The notes: generated by a model from the sequence alone, not told the origin. Shown: positions 34,767-43,913, counted from the stretch's first letter. The stretch: DNA of 64,000 nucleotides from JAUIAI01 sp041396685 (GCA_041396685.1 JAWKYD010000016.1:62001-126000), one strand, 5' to 3'. A program made the numbers and translations.

Positions 34767-36368
34767 TCAGCCAAGTGCACCGATTGCCCGGGCCATGATC
34801 TCGCGGGCGCCGGCCTGTCGCGCCGCGCCGGCCCAGGCCACGAAGTGGTCGGGCCGAACCACCACGACCTCGGCCTGCCAGCGAGCATGGGCGGCGGCGC
34901 CGGCATCCGACACGATGGTCAGCGGAACCTGAAGCTCCCTGGCGGCGTCGACGAAGGCGGCAAGGGTCGTCGTTTCACTGCCATCGATCAGCAAGGTGAA
35001 GCCGCCGCCCAGGCGCTCGATGATCGGGCGTCCGTCGGCCGTCTGGGCCGGCGCCAGATGATGACCGGCGCGTGCCTCGAAACGATGATCACCGACCGCA
35101 CTGCAGCGCGCCTCCGGCGCGGCATCGATCAACGGTGAGCCCTCGTAATTCGGCTCGAAGCCGAAGACATCGCCGTCGCCGCCGCTGGCTCGTTCGCGCC
35201 AGGCGGCATCGAATGCCGCGCGATCGTGCATCGGGTCGAAGCCGCGAACGAAGGCCCGATCGACTTCGATCATCCTGCCGATGAAGTCGCGCCCCGTGGA
35301 CACGAACACCGGCTGGCGCTCGGCATGATAGGAATCGAGCAGATCGGGGCCGGCCCAACCGTGTCTGACCGCGGCCAGTTTCCAACCGAGATTGCGAGCA
35401 TCCTCCAGGCCGACATTGACACCGAAGCCACCATAGGGGGGATGACTGTGAGCGGCATCGCCGGCAACGAAGACATTGCCGGCGCGATACTGATCCGCGA
35501 AGGCGATCCGCATTTCCCAGAAGCCGATGTGCTCGATCTGCAGCGCGAAGGCCTGTCCGACAGCATGATGCAGCAGCGCCGCGAAGTCGAAATTGTCGCG
35601 CGTGGTATTGGCCGGAACTGGCGCATGGAAGAACCATTGCCCGTGCAGATCGACCCGGCCGAAGAAGTACCAGTAGCCGTCCAGTTCGGGATGGATCACA
35701 TTGACGTACGACACGCCCTCGTGCTGGCGCATGAGCGCGTCGAGCTCGGGCGAGCGAAACACCAGCAGCACCATGCGGCGATCATGGTCGTCGCGGGTCT
35801 GGCTGATCCCCGCTGCTTCGCGCGTGCGTGAATGGGCTCCATCGCAGCCGACCGCCCAGCGCGCACGAAACCCGATCGGCTGGTCGTCTGCCAAAGCGGT
35901 GTCGGCGGCGACCAATCGACCGGTCACGCCGGCGTTGTCGTTCGAGAAAAGTTCGGCCCGACAGCCGTAGCGCAGATCGATCTCCGCCATCGTGGCCGCA
36001 CGATCACGCAGCACCTGTTCGGTCGCATACTGAGGCAGACGCGCATTACGGGTGTGATAGTAGGGCGCAACCTTGGCCCGTTGCAGCCACGGGTAGTGAT
36101 GCTCACCCAGCAGCGTGCCGTAGCTGGTCATGCCCGCAATGCCGTAACTGGACGGGATCACACAGGCGTCATGGATCGCCTGCTCGACACCCCAGGCACG
36201 AAAGTGTTCGACAGTGCGCTGCGTGAGATTCTGACCGCGCGGAATCGGCAACGGCTGCCGATTGGGATCGGCCACCAGGCAGCGGACTCCGCGCTGGCCG
36301 AGCTCGATTGCCAGTCCCAGACCCACCGGGCCGGCACCGATGATCACGACGTCGGCTTCAACAAGCAT
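34767..36368 (-). CDS. FAD-dependent aromatic-ring monooxygenase (copy 2)
   Basis: A flavoprotein hydroxylase of 533 residues from MLVEADVV. The GxGxxG motif VVIIGAGPVGLGLAIEL opens the protein, WAVGCDGAHSRTRE is the DG motif, and VFVAGDAAHSHPPYGGFGVN is the GD motif. It is only distantly similar to the neighbouring monooxygenase, so this is not a recent duplicate. The chosen ATG overlaps the end of the MarR gene by 11 bases; an ATG 10 codons earlier would overlap by 41. Overlap with an HpaR-type regulator implies joint transcription and control by the aromatic ligand or product. Confidence 0.88.
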   Translation of the reverse strand: MLVEADVVIIGAGPVGLGLAIELGQRGVRCLVADPNRQPLPIPRGQNLTQRTVEHFRAWGVEQAIHDACVIPSSYGIAGMTSYGTLLGEHHYPWLQRAKVAPYYHTRNARLPQYATEQVLRDRAATMAEIDLRYGCRAELFSNDNAGVTGRLVAADTALADDQPIGFRARWAVGCDGAHSRTREAAGISQTRDDHDRRMVLLVFRSPELDALMRQHEGVSYVNVIHPELDGYWYFFGRVDLHGQWFFHAPVPANTTRDNFDFAALLHHAVGQAFALQIEHIGFWEMRIAFADQYRAGNVFVAGDAAHSHPPYGGFGVNVGLEDARNLGWKLAAVRHGWAGPDLLDSYHAERQPVFVSTGRDFIGRMIEVDRAFVRGFDPMHDRAAFDAAWRERASGGDGDVFGFEPNYEGSPLIDAAPEARCSAVGDHRFEARAGHHLAPAQTADGRPIIERLGGGFTLLIDGSETTTLAAFVDAARELQVPLTIVSDAGAAAHARWQAEVVVVRPDHFVAWAGAARQAGAREIMARAIGALG

Positions 36369-36879
36369 TTTGGTCTCGGGTCGGGGTTGAACGGGCATCG
36401 TCGGCCGCGCCCGTGTCCACGCCCAGGCGTGCGACGACGGCGTCCAGCGTCTGATGAAGTGTGGTCAGAAGTTCCGTTCCCAATGCCGTTTCGATCGCCT
36501 GGTATTCGGTGCTGACGAGCGCGGCCATCTGACGCGTCAGTGATCGGCCGCGCGTCGTGGGGCGAACGATCAGCCGGCGCTGATCGTAGTCGAGCCGCTC
36601 TCTTTGCACCAGGCCGAGATCTTCCATGCGCGCCAGGATTCCGGCCAGGCTCGGGCTGGAGATTCCGCAGCGCCGAACGATCTGGCGCGGCTCGAGCGGG
36701 CCAAACTCACCCAGGGCCCGCAGGATCCGCCATTGTTGTTCGGTGAGGCCGTGAGACTTCAGGGCAGGGCGAAAGCGCATCAGGACTCCCTCGCGCGCAT
36801 GCAGCAGCAGCAAAGGCAGATTGCGATGCGGAAATGACGGCTTCCTGGCCTTCCGGTCGGCGTGGGGCGACTTCGACAT
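36358..36879 (-). CDS. hpaR: MarR-family regulator, HpaR type
   Basis: A 173-residue MarR regulator. The signature RNLPLLLLHAREGVLMRFRP then HGLTEQQWRILRAL and GPLEPRQI matches HpaR, repressor of homoprotocatechuate catabolism. The wing contains DYDQRRLIVRPT. Residues 1-18 and the C-terminal 20 residues are outside the family core. It is the first gene of a leftward pair with the FAD monooxygenase. HpaR proteins usually bind near their own promoter; an ATGTTAG element occurs upstream at 36909-36915 and again in the promoter region at 37888-37899. That the ligand is a hydroxyphenylacetate-like compound is inference from the family. Confidence 0.88.
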   Translation of the reverse strand: MSKSPHADRKARKPSFPHRNLPLLLLHAREGVLMRFRPALKSHGLTEQQWRILRALGEFGPLEPRQIVRRCGISSPSLAGILARMEDLGLVQRERLDYDQRRLIVRPTTRGRSLTRQMAALVSTEYQAIETALGTELLTTLHQTLDAVVARLGVDTGAADDARSTPTRDQNAC

Positions 36880-37051
36880 TCTCCTGACCCGGCAAACTGA
36901 CTACGACGATGTTAGCGAAACGGCGTGCCGACTATTCGACGAATCGTCGGCACCGAGGCGTGGCGTGGGTCGACCTCGAGCCGTCGACCGGCCCGCTGGG
37001 CGGGATCTGATTCACGTCGACGGGTTTGACGGGATGATGTTTGCAGGCGGC

Positions 37052-37789
37052 CTATGCCGCTGGGATGCCGGCCCGGCGGAGCATCGTATCGAAGATCAGC
37101 CTGTGAACCTCGCCGCTGCCCGCCACGCGCGATTCGGGCACCTTTTCGAGAATGCGGGTGGGAATCGCGCGATTGCCACCGAGGCCCGCATCGGCGGCCA
37201 ACTGGATCTCGCAGGCGCGCTGCAGCGTCCAGAGACGATTGAACGCCGTGGGGATGTTCGGGCCAACCACCAGCAGGCCGTGATTGCGCAGGATCAAATG
37301 GTTGCAGCTACCCAGTGAGGCGACCAGTCGCGGCTGCTCATCCAGCTTCGTGGTGACACCTTCGTAATCGTGATACGCCACGTCGCCGTACAGCATCGCG
37401 CTATAGAAGTTGTCGTGCCTGAGGCCTTCTTCCTTGCAGGAAACGGCGCAGCCGGCAGTCGTATGCACATGCATCACGCAATGCGCATCATCACGGGCGT
37501 CATGGACGGCGCTGTGAATCACGAAGCCGGCGCGGTTGACGCGCGCTTCGCTGCCATCGCGCGTGTTGCCATCGATGTCGATGCGCACCAGGTTGTCGGG
37601 GGTGACTTCCGAGTAGTGCAGGCCGAATGAGTTGATCAGATACTCAGGCCGTGCATCCGGTTCGGACGGGAGTCGTACGGTGATGTGATTGAAGATCAGT
37701 TCGGTCCAGCCCATCCAGTCGAACAGACGGTAGCAGGCAGCGAGATCGCGCCGCAGCTGAGATTCTTCTTGCGGTGGTTCGGACGACAT
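37052..37789 (-). CDS. Class II aldolase/adducin-family protein
   Basis: A 245-residue protein of the class II aldolase/adducin head family. It shows LFDWMGWTELIFNHITVRLP, where the Asn-His pair is conserved, HCVMHVHTTAG with two zinc-binding histidines, and LRNHGLLVVG with the third. The start at MSSEPPQEE was chosen over one 18 codons upstream. Members without a downstream sugar pathway often act as decarboxylases or lyases on aromatic-derived keto acids. It is separated from the MarR gene by 172 bases and divergent from the TAXI importer. Confidence 0.88.
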   Translation of the reverse strand: MSSEPPQEESQLRRDLAACYRLFDWMGWTELIFNHITVRLPSEPDARPEYLINSFGLHYSEVTPDNLVRIDIDGNTRDGSEARVNRAGFVIHSAVHDARDDAHCVMHVHTTAGCAVSCKEEGLRHDNFYSAMLYGDVAYHDYEGVTTKLDEQPRLVASLGSCNHLILRNHGLLVVGPNIPTAFNRLWTLQRACEIQLAADAGLGGNRAIPTRILEKVPESRVAGSGEVHRLIFDTMLRRAGIPAA

Positions 37790-38229
37790 GTCGTGTTCCT
37801 GGGCTCGGGCCACCGGGCCAGTCTGGGCATGTTGAAAAAGCATGAAAAGCGCCTATCCAAGAATGACGGCGCCGGCCCGATAGGTTGCTAATATGTTAGT
37901 GAGCGTAGTCGCTGACAGTTGGATATGTCAAGGCAGCGTGTTCACACGAGGGTCGCGGCGGTGGGTTCGAACCGAAGCAGATGACAGCCGGGTTCGGCGT
38001 CATTGTCTTCGATGGCATCATTCGGTCGGACACCCGGGTGGGTCGGCATTCTGGGCCGGACGTCGTCCCCGGCCCGGGCGATTCCGGCGCGATTGGCGAG
38101 GATCATCTCGTTCACTGCGAAGAAGTGGTCGGCATCGTGGATCCGGCCGAGTCCTGACACAATCACCACCATTGAAGACGTCGTGTCGGGATGGGCTCGG
38201 CCTGCCGTCTCAAATCAAGGAGACAAACC
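37790..38229. promoter_or_regulatory. Divergent regulatory region, aldolase / TAXI transporter
   Basis: 440 bases without a supportable gene. The short frames here lack family resemblance and convincing starts. An AT-rich patch at about 37880-37900 contains the interrupted palindrome described separately. The remainder near 37950-38200 reads as non-coding upstream sequence of the TAXI receptor gene, ending in the AAGGAG ribosome site before the GTG. Confidence 0.45.
37888..37899. promoter_or_regulatory. Candidate MarR/HpaR operator (CTAA-TATG-TTAG)
   Basis: The interrupted palindrome CTAATATGTTAG lies about 100 bases upstream of the aldolase start. Its half ATGTTAG recurs at 36909-36915, upstream of the HpaR-type gene. 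Short AT-rich palindromes of this kind are typical MarR targets. The assignment to that regulator is inference from proximity and motif sharing. Confidence 0.4.
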
Positions 38230-39225
38230 GTGAGAATCACGCATCTGATGGCAGCCGTGGCCACGGCTGCCACACTGGCCGCACCCAGCGCGCAGGCTCA
38301 GCTTCGCAGTATCACGATCGGCACGAATCCGTCGGGCTCGGCGTTCTATCTGATCGGCGGCGGCCTGGCCAAGCTCTATCAGGAGAAATTGAAGATTCGT
38401 TCCACGGCCCAGCCCTATGCGGGTTCGTCGGTCTATCTGCCACTGATCAACTCCGGAGAGGTCACGCTCGGCCTGGCATCCACGGTCGACTCCGGTCTGG
38501 CCTACAAGGGACAGGCAGGCTTCAACGACAAGAACGCCAAGCTGCGTACGCTGGGGCAGGTGTGGATCATTCCGTATGCGTTCATCACCCGCGCAGACAG
38601 CGGCATCAAGACGGCTGAAGATCTCAAGGGCAAGCGCATCATGGGCGACATGCCCACCTCGCAGGCACTGACCCTGATCAACCAGGCGATCGTCGAATCC
38701 GGCGGCCTGTCGATCAGCGACGTAGAGTTCATGCGCAGCGGCGGGTTGATGGACGGCATCGCGGCCGTGGTCGAGGGGCGCGCGGATGTTGCTCCTGCCG
38801 CCACTTCGATGCCGGCACTCGCCAAATCCAATGCGTCGGTGCCCGGGGGCTTGCGGGTCATCGCCAACGGTTCGCAGGGCAGCGATGAGTTCTTCAGCCA
38901 GAGAATCGGGGGCGTTGGCACCTCGGTGGCCAAGCCCAACGACAAGCGGCCCTACATCGTCGGCGATACCCCGGTGGTGTCCTACGCCACGATGGTCGTG
39001 ACCAACGTTGGCATGAGCGAAGACGACGCCTACAAGCTCACCAAGACCATGCACGAAAACTGGGCGCAGCTGCAGAAGGATTACGGTCCGATGCGCAGCG
39101 TGGCGGCCAATGAAGTGCCGCTCGCCAAGCCATCGGTTCCGTATCATCCGGGCGCGATTCGCTATTACAAAGAGGCCGGCCTCTGGAGTGACGCACACGC
39201 CGCCGCGCAGGCCGCGTTCAAGTAA
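38230..39225 (+). CDS. TAXI-family TRAP transporter solute-binding protein
   Basis: A 331-residue periplasmic receptor of the TAXI family. A signal peptide ends at AQAQ, followed by ITIGTNPSGSAFYLIGGGLA, the family hallmark near the mature N-terminus, and later GKRIMGDMPTSQAL. The GTG start at 38230 is supported by AAGGAG eight bases upstream. Ligands of TAXI proteins are poorly known (glutamate or glutamine in a few cases). It is followed by its fused permease. Confidence 0.92.
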   Translation: MRITHLMAAVATAATLAAPSAQAQLRSITIGTNPSGSAFYLIGGGLAKLYQEKLKIRSTAQPYAGSSVYLPLINSGEVTLGLASTVDSGLAYKGQAGFNDKNAKLRTLGQVWIIPYAFITRADSGIKTAEDLKGKRIMGDMPTSQALTLINQAIVESGGLSISDVEFMRSGGLMDGIAAVVEGRADVAPAATSMPALAKSNASVPGGLRVIANGSQGSDEFFSQRIGGVGTSVAKPNDKRPYIVGDTPVVSYATMVVTNVGMSEDDAYKLTKTMHENWAQLQKDYGPMRSVAANEVPLAKPSVPYHPGAIRYYKEAGLWSDAHAAAQAAFK

Positions 39226-39240
39226 GCCGCAGCTCCCGCC

Positions 39241-39259
39241 CGCCGGCGCGCCACCGGCG
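39241..39259 (+). terminator. Small hairpin between TAXI receptor and permease genes
   Basis: CGCCGG (39241-39246) is mirrored by CCGGCG (39254-39259) across seven bases. There is no T-run. Its place directly after the receptor gene is the usual one for a message-stabilising hairpin in importer operons, parallel to the much stronger hairpin after tctC. Confidence 0.35.
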
Positions 39260-39273
39260 CTTGGGGATACGAG

Positions 39274-41193
39274 ATGAATCGCGCTGATTTCCCGGGTTGG
39301 GTCAAGATTGCCTGTGCCTGGTGTCTGCCGGTACTCGGCATCGTCTGGCTGATCAGCGTGCCGCAACGGCTGGGGCTGCAGATCGTCACCCAGCAGGTGG
39401 TGGCGATCGCTCTGGGCCTGGCGCTGGCCATCGTGCTGCTGGCATTCCCGTACGGAAAGAAGGCGTCATGGTGGGATCTCACGCTCGCCCTGCTCGGGGC
39501 TGCCTGCTGGTTCTGGTACGCCTGGAATTTCAATGACTGGGTGTTGGCGCTGGCCAATCGCACACCCGACATGTGGATTCCGGGCGCCATTGGCCTGGTG
39601 CTGCTGGTGGAGGGCGTGCGCAAGTCGGTTGGTCTGGTGATCGCGCTGCTCGTCTGGCTCGTCATCGCCTATGGTCTGTTTGGCGACCATCTGCCGGGCA
39701 CCTTGCAGGCCGAGGTGTTTCCGGTGGATCGCCTGATCCTCTACCTGTATGCCGACTCCAACGGCGTGCCCGGCACCGTGCTCACCGTCATCACCACACT
39801 CGTCCTGCCATATGTGATTCTCGGCAAGATGATGGAGATCTCCGGCGGCATGGACTTCTTCAAGAATCTGGCCTTCCGCCTGGTGGGGGGGCGCCGTGGC
39901 GGCCCGGCGCAGGCGGCGGTGGTGGCGTCGGGCTTTTTCGGCACCTTGTCCGGTTCCACGGTGGCCAACATCATGTCTACCGGCATCGTCACGATTCCGA
40001 TCATGCGCAAGTCGGGCTTTGCGCCCGAGCAGGCGGCCGCGGTCGAGGCCGTGGCTTCCAATGGCGGCCAGATCATGCCGCCGATCATGGGCGCCACGGC
40101 TTTCATCATCGCCGAGTTCCTGCAGATCGAATATCGTGAGGTGGTGTTCGCGGCGCTGATTCCGGCGCTCGCCTACTACATGGCGCTGATGCTCAAGATC
40201 GACGCACTGGCCGTGCGTCGTGGTATTGCCGGTGTCGCCCTCGACGATGTGCCGCCGCTGAAGACGATTCTGCTCAGCGGCTGGAATGTGATGCTGCCAT
40301 TCGCCTTCCTCGTCTACCTGCTTTTCTGGCGTGGCTATAACCCAGGGCTGGCGGCGCTGCTGACCACCGGCGTCATGCTCGCCGGCTATGTGCTCGAAAC
40401 CCGCATGCGGCCGGATCTTCGTCGTCTGTTGCAGGCATTGGGCGAGTGCGGCGGCGAGCTGGGCCCGCTGTTGCTGATTGGCGGAGCGGCCGGGATATTC
40501 GTGGGCCTGATGAACTCCACGGGCTTCGCATTCCAGCTCTCGCTGATGCTCACCCACGTCGCTACCGAGTATGGTCTGCTGATGCTGCTCGTGCTCGCGG
40601 CAGTGGTGTCGATCGTGCTCGGCATGGGCATGCCCACCGCCGCGGTCTATATCGTGCTCGTGACCGTGGTCGCGCCGGCCATCGTCGACTTCGGCGTCGA
40701 TGCGCTGGGCGCGCATCTGTTCCTGTTCTATTTCGGGCTGATGAGCATGCTCACGCCGCCAATCGCGATCGGCAGCATCGTGGCTGCGCGTCTGGCCAAT
40801 GCCGACATGTGGAAGACCGGCTATTACGGCATGCGCCTCGCCCTGAGCGCCTACGTGCTGCCGTTTCTCTGGATATACAACCCGGCAGTGCTCACGCACG
40901 GCACGCCGTTCGAGGTCTTCGTGGTAGTGAGCAATATCGTGGTTGCCGCGTTCTTGCTGCGTCAATCGATGCTCGCGTCCCCCGTCGTGTTCTTACCGGG
41001 AGCGCTCTTTGGCACACTGGCCACGGTGGCCGCGCTTGCCGTCGGTGGGGCGACGGTCTGGTTAGGTGCGAGCAGTCTCTGGGCGCTTGCCTGCAGTGCG
41101 TTGGGCTTGCTGTTCGTGCTGGCCTGTCGGCGTCTCGGGCCCGAGCCGCCGCAAGTGGGGATCGCCGGCGCGGCCAAACCGCGATCCGCCTGA
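39274..41193 (+). CDS. TRAP transporter permease, fused small/large subunit (4TM/12TM)
   Basis: A 639-residue membrane protein of the fused DctQM type that partners TAXI receptors. The first four hydrophobic segments cover roughly residues 10-140. The DctM-like part follows with YVILGKMMEISGGMDFF, GFFGTLSGSTVANIMSTG, EAVASNGGQIMPPIMGATAF, LGMGMPTAAVYIVL and MLTPPIAIGSI. It continues to hydrophobic segments near residue 615, an ordinary length for the family. Gene order receptor then permease, 48 bases apart, supports one operon. Confidence 0.93.
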   Translation: MNRADFPGWVKIACAWCLPVLGIVWLISVPQRLGLQIVTQQVVAIALGLALAIVLLAFPYGKKASWWDLTLALLGAACWFWYAWNFNDWVLALANRTPDMWIPGAIGLVLLVEGVRKSVGLVIALLVWLVIAYGLFGDHLPGTLQAEVFPVDRLILYLYADSNGVPGTVLTVITTLVLPYVILGKMMEISGGMDFFKNLAFRLVGGRRGGPAQAAVVASGFFGTLSGSTVANIMSTGIVTIPIMRKSGFAPEQAAAVEAVASNGGQIMPPIMGATAFIIAEFLQIEYREVVFAALIPALAYYMALMLKIDALAVRRGIAGVALDDVPPLKTILLSGWNVMLPFAFLVYLLFWRGYNPGLAALLTTGVMLAGYVLETRMRPDLRRLLQALGECGGELGPLLLIGGAAGIFVGLMNSTGFAFQLSLMLTHVATEYGLLMLLVLAAVVSIVLGMGMPTAAVYIVLVTVVAPAIVDFGVDALGAHLFLFYFGLMSMLTPPIAIGSIVAARLANADMWKTGYYGMRLALSAYVLPFLWIYNPAVLTHGTPFEVFVVVSNIVVAAFLLRQSMLASPVVFLPGALFGTLATVAALAVGGATVWLGASSLWALACSALGLLFVLACRRLGPEPPQVGIAGAAKPRSA

Positions 41194-41257
41194 CCGGCCG
41201 ACTCGTCAGGCGCGCACAACGACACCGATCCTTCCCTGGACGTCGCTGGTTGACGAG

Positions 41258-41639
41258 ATGAACATCATGAGACACGAGTCGAATACCCGGGCTCCCACCG
41301 AGATAACGCCCATCGACGCCTTTCCCGAGGCGCACGCCGGTATCGTCGCCGGATTGATGCCGCTGCGCGATCTACCGGATCTCGCCACAGCAGCCGCCAA
41401 GGCGCACCGGATCGCGTCGGACGCGCTTGCGTTCTTCCAGGATGCCGTTCGCGGCCATCACCTGGACGCAGCTGATCGATGCCTATCTCGCCCATGCGCG
41501 ATTTGAGGAACAGGAGTTCCTGCCACTCAGCGAGCTGATCTTGAACCGAGACGGCAATCACATGGCCGCGCTGGGTCTGGCCCTGCACGCGCGGCATGTA
41601 CTGCCGGAATTGCGGCGCAAATACGGTGCATGGAGTTAG
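41258..41639 (+). pseudogene. Hemerythrin-domain protein with internal deletion and frameshift
   Basis: The first frame reads MNIMRHESN onward to HRIASDALAFFQDAVRGHH, the first half of a bacterial hemerythrin-like cation-binding protein. Around 41455-41470 reading must jump one frame to continue TQLIDAYLAHARFEEQEFLPLSELIL, then NHMAALGLALHARHV, the last helix. The central part carrying the HxxxE iron ligands between these helices is missing. The sequence GCGGCCATCACC at the junction can be read in either frame, so loss through short homology is possible. The gene is most likely dead. Confidence 0.75.
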
Positions 41640-41769
41640 TTTCATGGCCCTTGGGAATCTTGACGTTCGTTAAGCAGTTCTCGGGGATCGGCCTTCGCGC
41701 GGCATTTGCACACCAGGCCGGTTGCGCCGATATCCCGGGGTGGGCGCGTCGCAACCGAGAGATTGTGGT

Positions 41770-42119
41770 CGGTCACTGGTTCGGGCAGCTTCGTATCATG
41801 TCGTCAAGACTGGGTTCGTTTCGCCACTTATCGGAGCCTTCACATTCTGCGCATCGGTCACAGCCAGAGCTTGCAGGCCGCTCGGGATTGGGGGTTGTAC
41901 ATCAGCACCTCGCGCGGCAAGACGTCGCTGGGCATCGACGGGCCCGAGCTGTTCAGCGAACCCGGGGTCTTCATCGTTCGCGCCAATGGCAGTCTGTACT
42001 ACGGCGCGACCCAGACGATGCCTTTCGCGAGACCGTCGTTTCAAGATCTGCTCGGTGCAATCGATTTCGCGATCGCCAAGGACTATCCGGCTCGGGGCGA
42101 ATACACGGGGCCGGTTTGA
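41770..42119 (+). pseudogene. Peroxiredoxin-like (AhpC/TSA) gene lacking its catalytic region
   Basis: The frame to 42119 ends with GHSQSLQAARDWGLYISTSR, then IDGPELFSEPGVFIVR, SLYYGATQTMPFARPSF and AIAKDYPARGEYTG. This is the C-terminal half of the peroxiredoxin-like redoxin family. Just before it, FATYRSLH resembles the YRGLHCPxC entry to the active site, but the sequence passes straight to the later part, so the CxxC region and about half the domain are absent. No good start or ribosome site is visible. It sits right after the damaged hemerythrin gene. Confidence 0.65.
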
Positions 42120-42189
42120 ATGACGCCGGGCGGGCGGCAGGATCAGACGCGAGGCCTGGGAGCGTGTGCCCAGCCCGCGCTGGCAGGGC

Positions 42190-42218
42190 TTGAGATTATT
42201 TCTACCCGGGTATAAAAT
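42190..42218 (+). promoter_or_regulatory. Sigma-70-like promoter of the DUF2239 gene
   Basis: TTGAGA (42190-42195) and TAAAAT (42213-42218) are separated by 17 bases in an AT-rich patch that stands out from its GC-rich surroundings. The DUF2239 ATG follows 26 bases later with GGAGG in between. Confidence 0.55.
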
Positions 42219-42244
42219 ATCGTCATCGAATCAACGGAGGCGAT

Positions 42245-42898
42245 ATGGGTAACGCCGCAACATCCAACTGGTCGGCCTTCAAAGGCCATGAATTGCTGTC
42301 TTCCGGTCCGGCGCTGGCGGTAGCCATGGCGGTGAAGCAGGCCTACGCCGAGGACGACCCTCTACCGGCGATTCTCGTGTTCGATGACGCCAGCGGACGC
42401 GTGATCGACCTGGATCTGCGTGGTGATGCGGACGAGATCGCTCAGCGATTGGCCGGGTCACCGTCTGTGTCACCAGGCCGGGCTCGAACGCCGCCTGGTC
42501 CGGCGCCCGCTGGCGCGAGCGAACGGAAGGGACGCGGTCGACCACGCCTGGGGGTGATCTCGCGCGAGGTGACGCTCCTACCACGGCATTGGGACTGGCT
42601 TGCTTCTCAGCGCGGCGGTGCGTCGGCCGCGTTGCGGCGGCTGGTCGACGAGGCGCGCAAACATCCGGACAACGCGGCGATTCAACGCAGGGCGCGCGAA
42701 GCCGCCTACGTGTTCATGCAGGCGATCGCCGGCGACTTCCCCGCTTTCGAAGAGGCATCGCGTGCCTTGTTCGCCGGCGATCGCCCAAAGCTCGAACAGC
42801 TGATCGAACATTGGCCGACTGACATCCGCGACTATGCGTTGCGTCTGGCGTTCGAATCACCGACCGCCTCGGCCGATCAGGAGATGGCAGGCAGATAG
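42245..42898 (+). CDS. DUF2239-family protein
   Basis: A 217-residue protein. The family pattern is clear: an N-terminal domain with FKGHELLSSGP and LVFDDASGRVIDLDLRG, a low-complexity Pro/Ala/Gly linker (about residues 75-97), then GRPRLGVISREVTLLPRHWDWL, GGASAALRRLVDEARK and AAYVFMQAIAGDFPAFEEASRALFAGD. No function is established. The conserved core after the linker looks like a ribbon-helix-helix-style or TfoX-associated region found near stress genes. Its own promoter and strong ribosome site show it is intact although both upstream genes are damaged. Confidence 0.88.
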   Translation: MGNAATSNWSAFKGHELLSSGPALAVAMAVKQAYAEDDPLPAILVFDDASGRVIDLDLRGDADEIAQRLAGSPSVSPGRARTPPGPAPAGASERKGRGRPRLGVISREVTLLPRHWDWLASQRGGASAALRRLVDEARKHPDNAAIQRRAREAAYVFMQAIAGDFPAFEEASRALFAGDRPKLEQLIEHWPTDIRDYALRLAFESPTASADQEMAGR

Positions 42899-43133
42899 CT
42901 GACCAAAAGCGTTCTGCCGCGCGCGGGCCGCGAGATCGGCGGGCTCGTAAGAGATTGGGCCAAATTCCTGTTCGAGCAGGCGCAACTGGGACGGCTGGCA
43001 TAGCCCGCGAAGAACAGCGCAAAAATCGCGCTGCGCTCGATGTTCCTGAGCGGGCAATCGCGGGCGGGCACATCGACGACGCGCGCGCCTTGTTCCTTGC
43101 CGGTAACCCGCAACGGGTGTTCGGCTTGCAGGC

Positions 43134-43913
43134 TCAGCGGTAAGTCACGCTCACCGTGCCGAACTCGCCATAGTCGGCGGTATAGACATCACCTTGCCTG
43201 GGGCGAAGCATGCCAGTCAGCGTACCCGTGCTCACCACCTGGCCGGCTTTCAAGCCGATGCCGGTTCGGGAAAGTTCGTTGGCCAGCCAGACGAGCGGCT
43301 CGATCGGATGGTCCAGCGCAGCCCTCGCCGTGCCCTGGCGCCTGGCTTGTCCGTTGCAGCGCAAAACGACCTCCTGGCCGGCGAGATCTCGATCGCGCCA
43401 GTTCTCGATCGCAGGTCCGAGCACCACTGCGCCCGAGCCAGCGCCATCGGCGAGGATCGCGGCCAGCGGCGGGAATCGTTCGTCGTGCACAAACCGGCAC
43501 TCGGCCAGCTCTAGGCCCGGGTGCATCGAAGCAACTGCGTCAACCACTTCGTCACGTGTGTAAGGTGATGCCCTCGGCGGCAAGTCGTGGCCCAGCACAG
43601 CTTGATATTCGACTTCCGGGATCGGGCTGCACGACGTTTCGAAGTCGACCGCGGCAGGCGAATCGAACACGTCGAAAACACGCCCATAGATCGGCGAATG
43701 GGCGCGCAGTTGTCGTTGCATCTCTTCTTTCATCGCCGCCACCTTCCAACCGAGAACCGGTTTGGCGAGCTCCACTTCGACCAAGCGCGCCACTTCATAC
43801 GCCAAGGGTTCGGTTGGCGGGACCAGATGGTTCTGCAAACCGCTTTGTTGTCGTCGCTCGCGTCGTAGTGCGGCGAGCAGCTTGGCCAGCTCGCGCTTGC
43901 TATCGTCGTTCAT
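43134..43913 (-). CDS. 2-keto-4-pentenoate hydratase-like protein (MhpD family)
   Basis: A 259-residue hydratase/decarboxylase of the FAH-like fold used in meta-cleavage pathways. Landmarks are VLGWKVAAMKEEMQRQL, then SPIPEVEYQAVLGHDLPPR with the metal-binding Glu residues, HPGLELAECRF, and VVSTGTLTGML near the C-terminus. It would hydrate 2-oxopent-4-enoate to 4-hydroxy-2-oxovalerate, a step required after 2-aminophenol or catechol ring cleavage. It is not in an operon with the dioxygenase genes 9 kb away, and whether it serves them is inference. The 235 bases beyond its stop hold no supportable gene. Confidence 0.87.
   Translation of the reverse strand: MNDDSKRELAKLLAALRRERRQQSGLQNHLVPPTEPLAYEVARLVEVELAKPVLGWKVAAMKEEMQRQLRAHSPIYGRVFDVFDSPAAVDFETSCSPIPEVEYQAVLGHDLPPRASPYTRDEVVDAVASMHPGLELAECRFVHDERFPPLAAILADGAGSGAVVLGPAIENWRDRDLAGQEVVLRCNGQARRQGTARAALDHPIEPLVWLANELSRTGIGLKAGQVVSTGTLTGMLRPRQGDVYTADYGEFGTVSVTYR

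Noticed and set aside
37942..38172. A 76-codon minus-strand frame in the TAXI upstream region
   Set aside because: No family resemblance, poor start context, and it would overlap the expected promoter region.
42857..43113. Minus-strand short frames (66 and 78 codons) after the hydratase gene
   Set aside because: Segments such as ARVVDVPARDCPLRNIE look protein-like, but the frame changes part way and no family, start or ribosome site supports a gene. It could be another decayed gene.
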